Below are positions 1 through 5,434 of a stretch of 5,434 bases of DNA, piece after piece. Below the pieces are notes generated by a model. The model had not been told where the DNA came from, did not search any database, and saw nothing but the letters and a program-made list of their open reading frames with translations. The stretch is from positions 1-5,434 of the forward strand of contig WFMU01000344.1 in NCBI GenBank assembly GCA_015488935.1, read 5' to 3'. Within the stretch, counting starts at the first letter, position 1; each line of letters opens with the position of its first letter. The translations under genes were made by a program, and so were the position numbers. The stretch is from Flavobacteriaceae bacterium. GTDB lineage: Bacteria; Bacteroidota; Bacteroidia; Flavobacteriales; Flavobacteriaceae.

Positions 1-2256
1 CCAGTAGGTACAAATCAAACCCCTACGGTTTGTAGTAAAGATGTATTAAATTTAGACTTAGATAGTTTTGTAAATTTAACAGGAAGCAGCTTTTCTTGGA
101 CAGTAGCAGACAATCCTGCAGTAACAGGAGAATTTGTAGGAACAAGTACTGCTACTAATATTACAGATACATTAATTAATACAAGTCTTTTACCACAAGA
201 TGTGGTTTATACGGTTATACCAACAAGTGTAAATACCTGTGTTGGAAGTTCTTTTACAGTAACAGTAACGGTTAATCCAGAGCCAGTAGGAACAAACCAA
301 ACTCCGACTACTTGTAGTGACCAAGTATTAAATTTAACATTAGATTCATATACAACATTGGCAGGAAATACCTATTCGTGGATAGCAACCGATAATCCAA
401 ATGTAACAGGAGAAACAACTACTGCTACAACAGGTAATACAATAAATGATACTATTAATAACGTAAGTGGAGTAAATCAAACTGTTATTTATACGGTAAC
501 ACCAACAAGTGCAGATGGTTGTGTAGGAGCAGATTTTACGGTTAGTGTAACAGTTGGTAATGAACCAGATATTACGGATCAAAATGAAAGTACATGTAGT
601 AATGTAGCTCTTGGTATAAACTTAAATAGTTATACCACACTAGTAGGTGTCGCTTATTCTTGGATTGCAGCAGATAATCCAAATGTAACAGGTGAAACTA
701 CTGTAGCATCAACAACAACTGCTATTACTGATACATTAATCAATACAACAACAACAGCACAAATCGTTATTTATACAGTAACACCAACTAATGGATGTAC
801 AGGTAATGATTTTACGGTTACTGTAAGTGTAAATCCAGAACCAGTTGGTACCGTAACACAAAATGTAAATGCTTGTAGTGATGTAGCAGTAGATATAGAT
901 TTAGAAGCCTATACTTCCCTTACGGGAAATAGTTATTCGTGGATAGCAACAGATAATACCAACGTTACTGGAGAGACAACTACAGCTACAACTACATCAC
1001 GAATAATGGATAATATAACAAATACTAGTGGTGTACCACAATTAGTTACTTATACGATTACACCAACATCTGCCGATGGTTGTGTAGGTAATCCTTTTAC
1101 TATTATTGTTGAAGTTGGACAAAAACCTGTTGAAATAGCTCAAGCACCTACAACAATTTGTAGTAATAATGCATTAAATATTGATTTATCAACGTACACT
1201 ACATTAGTAGCAAACACCTATTCGTGGATTGCAGCAGATAATCCTGATGTAACAGGTGAAACAACTACTGCTACAACAGCAGCAGCTATTACAGATTTAT
1301 TACGTAATAAAAGCTTGGTACAGCAAACGGTAACTTATACGGTTACACCAACATCATCGCAAGGATGTGGAGGTTCGCCATTTACTGTTACGGTTCAAGT
1401 AGATCCAGAACCAGTTGGAACTCCTGCAACAGAAACTGCTTGTAGCGATGTGACTTTAAATATAGATTTAAGTAATTACACAACATTAGCAGGAAACACT
1501 TATTCTTGGATTGCAACCGATAATCCAGATGTTAATGGAGAAACTATTGTAGCTACAAACTCTTCAACAATAACAGATACATTAACAAACGTAAGTGGCG
1601 TAAATCAAGATGTGATATATACAGTAACACCAACGTCTGCAAATGGATGTATTGGAGAATCATTTATTGTAACGGTTCATATTGGCGAAGAACCTGTTGG
1701 TACAGCAACAACCGAAACTGCTTGTAGTAATGTTGCATTAGATTTAGATTTATCGGATTACACATCTTTAAGTGGAAATACCTATTCTTGGATTGCCGAT
1801 GATAATCCAAATGTTACAGGAGAGAGCACTACCACCATGAGTACTGTAAAAATTGATGATGTTATTATAAATACTAGCGGAACACTTCAAAATGTAATTT
1901 ATAGAGTAACACCAACATCTAGCAATGGCTGTGTTGGAAATGAATTTATTGTTACCGTAGAAGTAGGTTTTGAACCAGTAGGAACAAATCAAACAGAAAC
2001 CATTTGTAATAATGGAACGTTAAATTTAGATTTATCTACATACACAACACTTACAGGTAATTCTTACGAATGGGTAGCGATTGAAAATCAAAACGTAGAA
2101 GGAGAAACCACAAGTGTTACAAATTCACCAATAATTAATGATATGCTAACAAATACATCTGGAGCAATTCAAAGTGTTGATTATCAAGTAACACCAACAT
2201 CTGCTGGAAACTGTGTTGGTAGTATGTTTATTGTTTCGGTGGATGTATATCCAAGA
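1..2256 (+). repeat. Eight tandem PKD/Ig-like domain repeats, about 282 bp each
   Basis: Unit boundaries, set at the Pro of the PVGT-like start, are 1-282, 283-564, 565-840, 841-1125, 1126-1410, 1411-1692, 1693-1974 and 1975-2256 (94, 94, 92, 95, 95, 94, 94 and 94 residues). Each unit has a Cys near residue 11, a Y-S-W core strand, a D-N-P-x-V-x-G-E turn, a Y-T-V-T-P-T-S strand, and a second Cys about 13 residues before its end. This matches the PKD-like domains common in Bacteroidota surface proteins. Units 2 and 6 are identical at about 64 of 94 residues by hand alignment, yet their codons differ at many synonymous sites, so these are not recent copies. Unit 3 is two residues shorter because its second Cys loop is compressed. 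Unit 8 is the most diverged, with E-W-V-A replacing S-W-I-A. Window base 1 falls exactly on a unit boundary, so more units probably lie upstream. Confidence 0.93.
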
Positions 2257-3039
2257 CCAGAATTTGAACTAAAAGACCAATATTTTATTTGTCCAGATGC
2301 ACAAACAGATACAACGATTGGAGAGGTAAATAATCCTAGTGGATACACATACGAATGGTTTGTAGCAACAGACATGACTACTGTTATAAATAATAATGCA
2401 GATGATAGATTACTAGATGTTAATGAAGCAGATATTACTGCAAATGGAGGTATTTATGCATTAAGAGCAACAGATGCAAATGGCTGTACGCATACAAAAT
2501 TAACATCCGTTGGTATGGCAGAACAGTTCGAAATCACCAATGTTTATGTAGATGATTTTAATAGACCAAATAATACAATTACTATTGAAGTAACAGGAGG
2601 TTCTGGTGCTTATGAATATACACTAACGGATGCAAATGGAAATGCAACAACTCAAGTAGGAAACCCTGTTTTTGAAAATGTTTTAGCAAGTACTTATCAA
2701 ATTGAAGTAACCGATATTACTGGTTGTAGTGAATACAGATATCAAGATGATATTTTTGTGTTAGATTATCCACCATTCTTTACACCAAATGGCGATTTAA
2801 AACACGATACTTGGCAAATTACAGGAGCTAATTTAATACCAGATTCTATTATATATATATTTGATAGATATGGTAAAAAAATTGCACAAGTTGATCCAAA
2901 AAGTACCGTAGGTTGGGATGGCTTATACAATGGTAAACAAATGCCTGCATCGGATTATTGGTTTACAGCACAGTATATCGATCCGAATAATAAAATGCCA
3001 AAAACAGTAAAAGGACATTTTAGCATTATTAGAAGATAA
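1..3039 (+). CDS. Giant repetitive surface adhesin-like protein with T9SS type B sorting domain, 5'-truncated
   Basis: This is the C-terminal 1012 residues of a large secreted protein. The frame is open from base 1 to the TAA at 3037-3039, and the repeats continue upstream of the first in-frame ATG (202), so that ATG is not the start. Domains in order, by visible residue: eight PKD/Ig-like units (1-752), a diverged PKD-like domain (753-842), an SprB-like domain (843-921), and a type B sorting domain (924-1012). Proteins with this C-terminus are exported by the type IX secretion system and stay on the cell surface or are released. SprB, the gliding adhesin, is the studied example. The array is rich in Thr, Asn, Val and Asp and nearly lacks Lys and Arg, which suits an extracellular stalk. 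The ligand, any role in gliding or attachment, the total length and the signal peptide cannot be seen. No catalytic domain is visible. Secretion route is well supported; an adhesive role is inference. Confidence 0.9.
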   Translation, partial: PVGTNQTPTVCSKDVLNLDLDSFVNLTGSSFSWTVADNPAVTGEFVGTSTATNITDTLINTSLLPQDVVYTVIPTSVNTCVGSSFTVTVTVNPEPVGTNQTPTTCSDQVLNLTLDSYTTLAGNTYSWIATDNPNVTGETTTATTGNTINDTINNVSGVNQTVIYTVTPTSADGCVGADFTVSVTVGNEPDITDQNESTCSNVALGINLNSYTTLVGVAYSWIAADNPNVTGETTVASTTTAITDTLINTTTTAQIVIYTVTPTNGCTGNDFTVTVSVNPEPVGTVTQNVNACSDVAVDIDLEAYTSLTGNSYSWIATDNTNVTGETTTATTTSRIMDNITNTSGVPQLVTYTITPTSADGCVGNPFTIIVEVGQKPVEIAQAPTTICSNNALNIDLSTYTTLVANTYSWIAADNPDVTGETTTATTAAAITDLLRNKSLVQQTVTYTVTPTSSQGCGGSPFTVTVQVDPEPVGTPATETACSDVTLNIDLSNYTTLAGNTYSWIATDNPDVNGETIVATNSSTITDTLTNVSGVNQDVIYTVTPTSANGCIGESFIVTVHIGEEPVGTATTETACSNVALDLDLSDYTSLSGNTYSWIADDNPNVTGESTTTMSTVKIDDVIINTSGTLQNVIYRVTPTSSNGCVGNEFIVTVEVGFEPVGTNQTETICNNGTLNLDLSTYTTLTGNSYEWVAIENQNVEGETTSVTNSPIINDMLTNTSGAIQSVDYQVTPTSAGNCVGSMFIVSVDVYPRPEFELKDQYFICPDAQTDTTIGEVNNPSGYTYEWFVATDMTTVINNNADDRLLDVNEADITANGGIYALRATDANGCTHTKLTSVGMAEQFEITNVYVDDFNRPNNTITIEVTGGSGAYEYTLTDANGNATTQVGNPVFENVLASTYQIEVTDITGCSEYRYQDDIFVLDYPPFFTPNGDLKHDTWQITGANLIPDSIIYIFDRYGKKIAQVDPKSTVGWDGLYNGKQMPASDYWFTAQYIDPNNKMPKTVKGHFSIIRR
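2257..2526 (+). other. Diverged ninth PKD/Ig-like domain of the adhesin
   Basis: This 90-residue stretch follows the regular array in the same frame. It keeps an aromatic-Cys start (FICPDA, Cys codon 2290-2292), a Y-x-Y-E-W-F core strand in the position of the repeats' Y-S-W, and an end strand leading into D-A-N-G-C (Cys codon 2485-2487). The two-Cys layout therefore matches the eight units upstream, but the remaining sequence is quite different and contains Lys and Arg. It is best read as a capping or linker Ig-like domain between the stalk and the C-terminal region. The family assignment rests on pattern only. Confidence 0.6.
2527..2763 (+). other. SprB-like repeat domain (single copy) of the adhesin
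   Basis: About 79 residues with the hallmarks of the SprB repeat family: an I-x-V-T-G-G-S-G-A-Y-E-Y-T-L strand-turn-strand, an N-P-V-F-x-N-V-L turn, then S-T-Y-Q-I-E-V-T-D-I-T-G-C near the end. Such domains occur in many copies in SprB of Flavobacterium johnsoniae and often directly precede type B sorting domains. Only one copy is present here. It has a single Cys (GCSEY), unlike the two-Cys units upstream. It probably acts as a structural spacer on the secreted side. Confidence 0.65.
2770..3036 (+). other. T9SS type B C-terminal sorting domain (gliding motility-associated CTD)
   Basis: The last 89 residues match the gliding motility-associated C-terminal domain (TIGR04131 type). Visible signatures are the F-F-T-P-N-G-D opening with D-T-W-x-I, the I-Y-I-F-D-R-Y-G-K strand, G-W-D-G-L-Y-N-G-K, S-D-Y-W-F, and the closing G-H-F-S-I-I-R-R immediately before the stop. 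In the family this domain directs the protein through the type IX translocon across the outer membrane. Type B domains are known to depend on a PorP/SprF-like partner. The domain appears complete and is at the extreme C-terminus as expected. Confidence 0.95.
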
Positions 3040-3058
3040 AAATGTTAATAATATCTGT

Positions 3059-3095
3059 AAAAAGCATTCATGTTTTGTGAATGCTTTTTTTTTTT
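3059..3095 (+). terminator. Intrinsic terminator after the adhesin gene
   Basis: A near-perfect hairpin starts 20 bases after the adhesin stop. The left arm AAAAAGCATTCA (3059-3070) pairs with TGAATGCTTTTT (3078-3089) across a seven-base loop. An unbroken run of eleven T follows the G-C containing core (3085-3095). This is a textbook Rho-independent terminator and separates the adhesin from purM. Confidence 0.92.
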
Positions 3096-3108
3096 AATGA
3101 TACATTTG
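3074..3108 (+). promoter_or_regulatory. Putative Bacteroidota-type promoter for purM
   Basis: TACATTTG at 3101-3108 is an exact match to the Bacteroidota -7 box TAnnTTTG. A TTTG at 3074-3077 could serve as the -33 box. The spacing between them is 23 bases, at the long end of the usual range, so the -33 assignment is less certain than the -7 box. Transcription would start near 3113-3116, giving a leader of only about 15-18 bases before the ATG at 3131. The putative -33 box lies in the loop of the preceding terminator. Confidence 0.5.
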
Positions 3109-3130
3109 TTTTAGAAAAATTATTTTATTC

Positions 3131-4306
3131 ATGAAAAATTCGGATAAAAATAGATACAATTTACGAGGTGTTTCGGCATCTAAAGAAGATGTACATTTGG
3201 CTATAAAAAATATAGACAAAGGGTTGTTTCCAAAAGCATTTTGCAAAATAGTACCAGATTATTTAACAAATAATAATGATTATTGTATTGTTATGCATGC
3301 AGATGGAGCAGGAACAAAATCTTCGTTAGCTTATGTCTATTGGAAAGAAACAGGCGATATTTCTGTATGGAAAGATATTGCACAAGATGCATTAATTATG
3401 AATATTGATGATTTATTATGTGTAGGTATTACCGATAATATTTTGCTTTCATCTACCATTGGAAGAAATAAGAACTTAATTCCTGCCGAAGTAATTTCAG
3501 AAATAATAAACGGTACCGAAGAAATATTAAGTGATTTAAGAGAATATGGTGTACATATCCATTCAACTGGTGGAGAAACTGCAGATGTTGGTGATTTGGT
3601 ACGAACAATAATAGTAGATTCTACAGTTACAGCAAGAATAAAACGTACCGATATCATTGATAATGCAAATATTAAAGCAGGAAATGTAATTGTAGGATTG
3701 GCTTCTTTTGGACAAGCTACCTACGAAAAAAACTATAATGGTGGTATGGGCTCCAATGGATTAACCTCTGCAAGACACGATGTTTTTTCTAAACACCTCG
3801 CCAAAAAATATCCAGAAAGTTTTGATAATAAAGTACCTGAAGAACTAGTATATTCTGGTAATACAAAATTAGATGACACTGTAAAAAACACAAATGTAAA
3901 TGCTGGGAAGTTGGTTTTATCACCAACAAGAACTTATGCACCAATCCTTAAAAAAATACTAGACAAACACAGATATGAAATCGATGGTATAGTACATTGC
4001 AGTGGAGGAGCACAGACAAAAATTTTACACTTCATTGATAATTTACATATTGTTAAAGACAATCTATTTGAAACGCCACCTCTTTTTAAACTGATACAAA
4101 AAGAATCGAATACCGATTATAAAGAAATGTATCAAGTTTTTAATATGGGACACCGTATGGAATTATATGTGCCGGAGGAAATTTCACAAAGTATCATAGA
4201 AATTTCACAAAGTTTTCATGTTGATGCACAAATTATTGGTTATGTTGAAGCTAGTGATAGAAAAAAACTAACCATTAAAAGTACTTATGGCGAATTTATA
4301 TACTAA
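3131..4306 (+). CDS. purM: Phosphoribosylformylglycinamidine cyclo-ligase (AIR synthase), Bacteroidota long form
   Basis: Predicted cytoplasmic enzyme that closes the imidazole ring of formylglycinamidine ribonucleotide with ATP, giving aminoimidazole ribonucleotide in purine biosynthesis. The 391 residues follow the PurM fold: ADGAGTK (57-63) for the canonical TDGVGTK, a D-D-L-L-C-V-G segment (93-99) for N-D-L-x-x-x-G, GGETAD (147-152), GMGSNG (205-210), L-S-P-T-R-T-Y (263-269), H-C-S-G-G (289-293), and E-M-Y-x-V-F-N-M-G (332-340). The N-terminal RGVSASKEDVH (12-22) and the overall length are typical of the Bacteroidota version; E. coli PurM is about 345 residues. The ATG at 3131 is chosen because this conserved N-terminus begins just after it. 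There is no Shine-Dalgarno sequence, as is usual in this phylum. It is probably co-transcribed with the phosphoesterase 24 bases downstream. Because several family residues differ, some databases call it only AIR synthase-related. Confidence 0.85.
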   Translation: MKNSDKNRYNLRGVSASKEDVHLAIKNIDKGLFPKAFCKIVPDYLTNNNDYCIVMHADGAGTKSSLAYVYWKETGDISVWKDIAQDALIMNIDDLLCVGITDNILLSSTIGRNKNLIPAEVISEIINGTEEILSDLREYGVHIHSTGGETADVGDLVRTIIVDSTVTARIKRTDIIDNANIKAGNVIVGLASFGQATYEKNYNGGMGSNGLTSARHDVFSKHLAKKYPESFDNKVPEELVYSGNTKLDDTVKNTNVNAGKLVLSPTRTYAPILKKILDKHRYEIDGIVHCSGGAQTKILHFIDNLHIVKDNLFETPPLFKLIQKESNTDYKEMYQVFNMGHRMELYVPEEISQSIIEISQSFHVDAQIIGYVEASDRKKLTIKSTYGEFIY

Positions 4307-4330
4307 TTCCATGTCAATATTTTTTTTAAC

Positions 4331-4834
4331 ATGAAAAAAATACTACTTCTTTCGGATACACATAGTTTTATAAACGACCAAATGCTTAAATACATAAAAC
4401 AAGCAGATGAAGTTTGGCATGCTGGTGATATAGGAAGCATTAATGTGACCGATACCATCCAAAAATACACTATATTAAGGGCTGTTTATGGAAATATTGA
4501 TGATAATAAAATAAGAAGTTCATTTCCTTTAGATGCAAAATTTACCATAGAAGGAGTAACGGTTTGGATGACGCATATTGGAGGTTATCCAAAAAGGTAC
4601 AACCCACGAGTTAGAGAAGCAATACAAAGAAATCCACCAAAGCTATATATTACTGGTCATTCGCATATATTAAAAGTAATGTTCGATAAAAAATTAGATT
4701 TATTACATATAAATCCAGGCGCAGCAGGAAAATCAGGCTTTCATAAAGTAAGAACCATGGTTCGTTTTGAAATAGATAAAGAAAACATCAAAAACTTAGA
4801 AATTATTGAATTAGAAAAAAGAAATAGACAATAA
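4331..4834 (+). CDS. YfcE-like metallophosphoesterase
   Basis: A 167-residue calcineurin-like phosphoesterase of the compact YfcE/MJ0936 type, predicted to be a cytoplasmic two-metal phosphodiesterase. Metal-binding and catalytic motifs are all present: D9-T-H11, G32-D33-I-G, G54-N55-I-D57 (the GNxD variant of GNHD), H82 in T-H-I-G-G, and G109-H110-S-H112. The I-N-P-G-A at 127-131 resembles the NPG segment that follows GHxH in this family. There is no signal peptide or membrane segment. Start at 4331 is natural, since the D-T-H motif sits only nine residues in, as in relatives. It lies 24 bases after purM with no visible promoter or terminator between them, so an operon is likely. The natural substrate is unknown, and the purM neighbour does not identify it. 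The family call is secure; activity on cyclic or other phosphodiesters is only family-level inference. Confidence 0.9.
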   Translation: MKKILLLSDTHSFINDQMLKYIKQADEVWHAGDIGSINVTDTIQKYTILRAVYGNIDDNKIRSSFPLDAKFTIEGVTVWMTHIGGYPKRYNPRVREAIQRNPPKLYITGHSHILKVMFDKKLDLLHINPGAAGKSGFHKVRTMVRFEIDKENIKNLEIIELEKRNRQ

Positions 4835-4842
4835 TAAATAGT

Positions 4843-4870
4843 AAAAGTCGCCTTTAAAAGACGACTTTTT
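4843..4870. terminator. Probable bidirectional terminator between convergent genes
   Basis: AAAAGTCG (4843-4850) pairs with CGACTTTT (4862-4869), an 8-bp stem. Three further pairs inside the loop (4852-4854 with 4858-4860) are possible. On the plus strand five T (4866-4870) follow the GTCG/CGAC core, just after the phosphoesterase stop. On the minus strand the complement of 4843-4846 gives four T, downstream of the DUF4293 gene that ends at 4897. The T tails are short, so efficiency may be moderate. Confidence 0.75.
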
Positions 4871-4896
4871 CGCACTAAATAACTAAATTCTAGAGT

Positions 4897-5331
4897 TTAT
4901 CGTAATCGATCTACAGATTTTACGAGATCTTCATCCTTTTTTATATATCTATTAGCAAATACTAATAGAAAAACACTAATAATAGGTAAAAAAGATCCAA
5001 TACCTTTCTCAGAAACTGTTGTTTCTCCAGATAAATTGAGTACATGATATACAATAAAGCCTAATAATAAAAAGTTTAATAATATATTTATTCGATTTAT
5101 CACAAACTGTAACTTTCTATTTTTAAATAAAAATATAGTGATAAATGAAAGTATTGCAGAAATAAAGAATAAAACACCAATTGGTTTTAATAGCATTGAT
5201 TTATTGAATAAAGATTCATAGGCAGTAAAATCAGAATCATAACTTGCGTTCCATAAATAAAAAACGTTAGTTAAGCCACCAGATACAATGGCTGCCAACA
5301 ATAAAAATATGGTTTGAATTCTTTGAATCAT
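4897..5331 (-). CDS. DUF4293 family four-helix membrane protein
   Basis: A 144-residue predicted inner-membrane protein of the DUF4293 family, found in Bacteroidota and of unknown function. Family features are the N-terminal MIQRIQTIFLLLAA leading into S-G-G-L, and the C-terminal A-N-R-x-I-x-K-D-E-D-L-V followed by S-V-D-R-L-R. Four hydrophobic segments are visible at about residues 7-26, 47-69, 78-99 and 111-129. Charged loops at 70-80 and a Lys/Asp/Arg-rich tail from 130 suggest a cytoplasmic C-terminus. There is no catalytic motif. The ATG (complement of 5329-5331) is supported by the conserved MIQRIQT start. It is convergent with the phosphoesterase and divergent from whatever lies to the right. 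From memory, relatives in Flavobacteriia often sit head-to-head with rho, but no part of rho is in this window. Confidence 0.88.
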   Translation of the reverse strand: MIQRIQTIFLLLAAIVSGGLTNVFYLWNASYDSDFTAYESLFNKSMLLKPIGVLFFISAILSFITIFLFKNRKLQFVINRINILLNFLLLGFIVYHVLNLSGETTVSEKGIGSFLPIISVFLLVFANRYIKKDEDLVKSVDRLR

Positions 5332-5351
5332 AAAAAAAATTAATGCTTTTG

Positions 5352-5382
5352 CAAAAATACACTAATCTTTTTTAGAAATAAA
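5352..5382 (-). promoter_or_regulatory. Putative Bacteroidota-type promoter for the DUF4293 gene
   Basis: Read on the minus strand, TATTTTTG (complement of 5352-5359) is an exact match to the -7 box TAnnTTTG. Nineteen bases upstream is TTTA (complement of 5379-5382), one mismatch from the TTTG -33 box and at the usual spacing. Transcription would begin about 10-15 bases before the ATG at 5331, so the leader would be very short. No Shine-Dalgarno sequence is present. Confidence 0.5.
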
Positions 5383-5434
5383 GCATTTTATTTAAAATAA
5401 AATTGTAATATTGTACTATCGAAAGGAAATAGAT
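5383..5434. other. AT-rich upstream region at the right edge
   Basis: No coding frame with a start codon is visible in these last bases. On the plus strand TAATATTG (5406-5413) is one mismatch from the -7 consensus TAnnTTTG and could be the promoter of a rightward gene starting beyond the window, but no convincing -33 box lies at the correct distance. GAAAGGAAA (5421-5429) is a purine-rich stretch that could belong to the leader of such a gene. Both readings are tentative. Confidence 0.25.

Noticed and set aside
202..204. ATG as the start of the adhesin gene
   Set aside because: The frame is open and clearly repeat-encoding from base 1 to 201, covering most of the first unit, so the true start is upstream of the window.
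346..582. Antisense open frame within the repeat array (also 1768-1992 and 2184-2375)
   Set aside because: The translations are low-complexity products of the reverse strand of repeat DNA and recur at equivalent repeat positions. No family features or upstream signals are present.
1..2256. CRISPR-like or transposon-derived tandem repeats
   Set aside because: The roughly 282-base units are in-frame, diverged at synonymous sites, and encode a continuous domain array. There are no short identical repeats with unique spacers.
3040..3130. Small gene between the adhesin and purM
   Set aside because: The 91-base gap is fully explained by a terminator and a promoter. No plausible start codon with a coding frame is present.
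3337..3657. Antisense open frame inside purM
   Set aside because: It lies entirely opposite conserved PurM motifs and resembles no known family.
4310..4333. Hairpin CATGT/ACATG that includes the phosphoesterase start codon
   Set aside because: The stem is only 5 bp with a 14-base AT loop, too weak to support a claim of translational control or termination.

Overview
The window reads as chromosomal DNA from a low-GC member of Bacteroidota, most likely a marine-type Flavobacteriia. The indications are very AT-rich DNA, start codons without Shine-Dalgarno sequences, promoter-like boxes of the Bacteroidota type (TAnnTTTG), a C-terminal type IX secretion (T9SS) type B sorting domain, the long Bacteroidota form of PurM, and a DUF4293 membrane protein. 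Genus and species cannot be fixed from the sequence.

Positions 1-3039 hold the 3' part (1012 codons) of a giant secreted surface protein whose start lies left of the window. It contains eight tandem PKD/Ig-like units of 92-95 residues (1-2256), a diverged ninth PKD-like domain, an SprB-like domain, and an 89-residue T9SS type B sorting domain at the very end. A strong intrinsic terminator follows (3059-3095).

Positions 3131-4834 hold two rightward housekeeping genes 24 bases apart: a long-form AIR synthase (purM, purine biosynthesis) and a small YfcE-like metallophosphoesterase. A promoter-like pair of boxes before purM overlaps the adhesin terminator. A hairpin at 4843-4870 probably ends transcription from both sides, because the next gene is convergent.

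Positions 4897-5331 (minus strand) encode a four-helix DUF4293 inner-membrane protein of unknown function. Its promoter-like sequence is in 5352-5382. The last about 100 bases are an AT-rich upstream region with no complete gene.

The surface protein and the housekeeping genes look like separate transcription units with no functional link. The most interesting signal is inside the adhesin array. Odd and even units carry different diagnostic residues, so the array appears to be built from two-domain blocks. Each unit also keeps one pair of cysteines, and the array is almost free of lysine and arginine. I found no sign of a mobile element, CRISPR array, RNA gene, or new defence or metabolic system.
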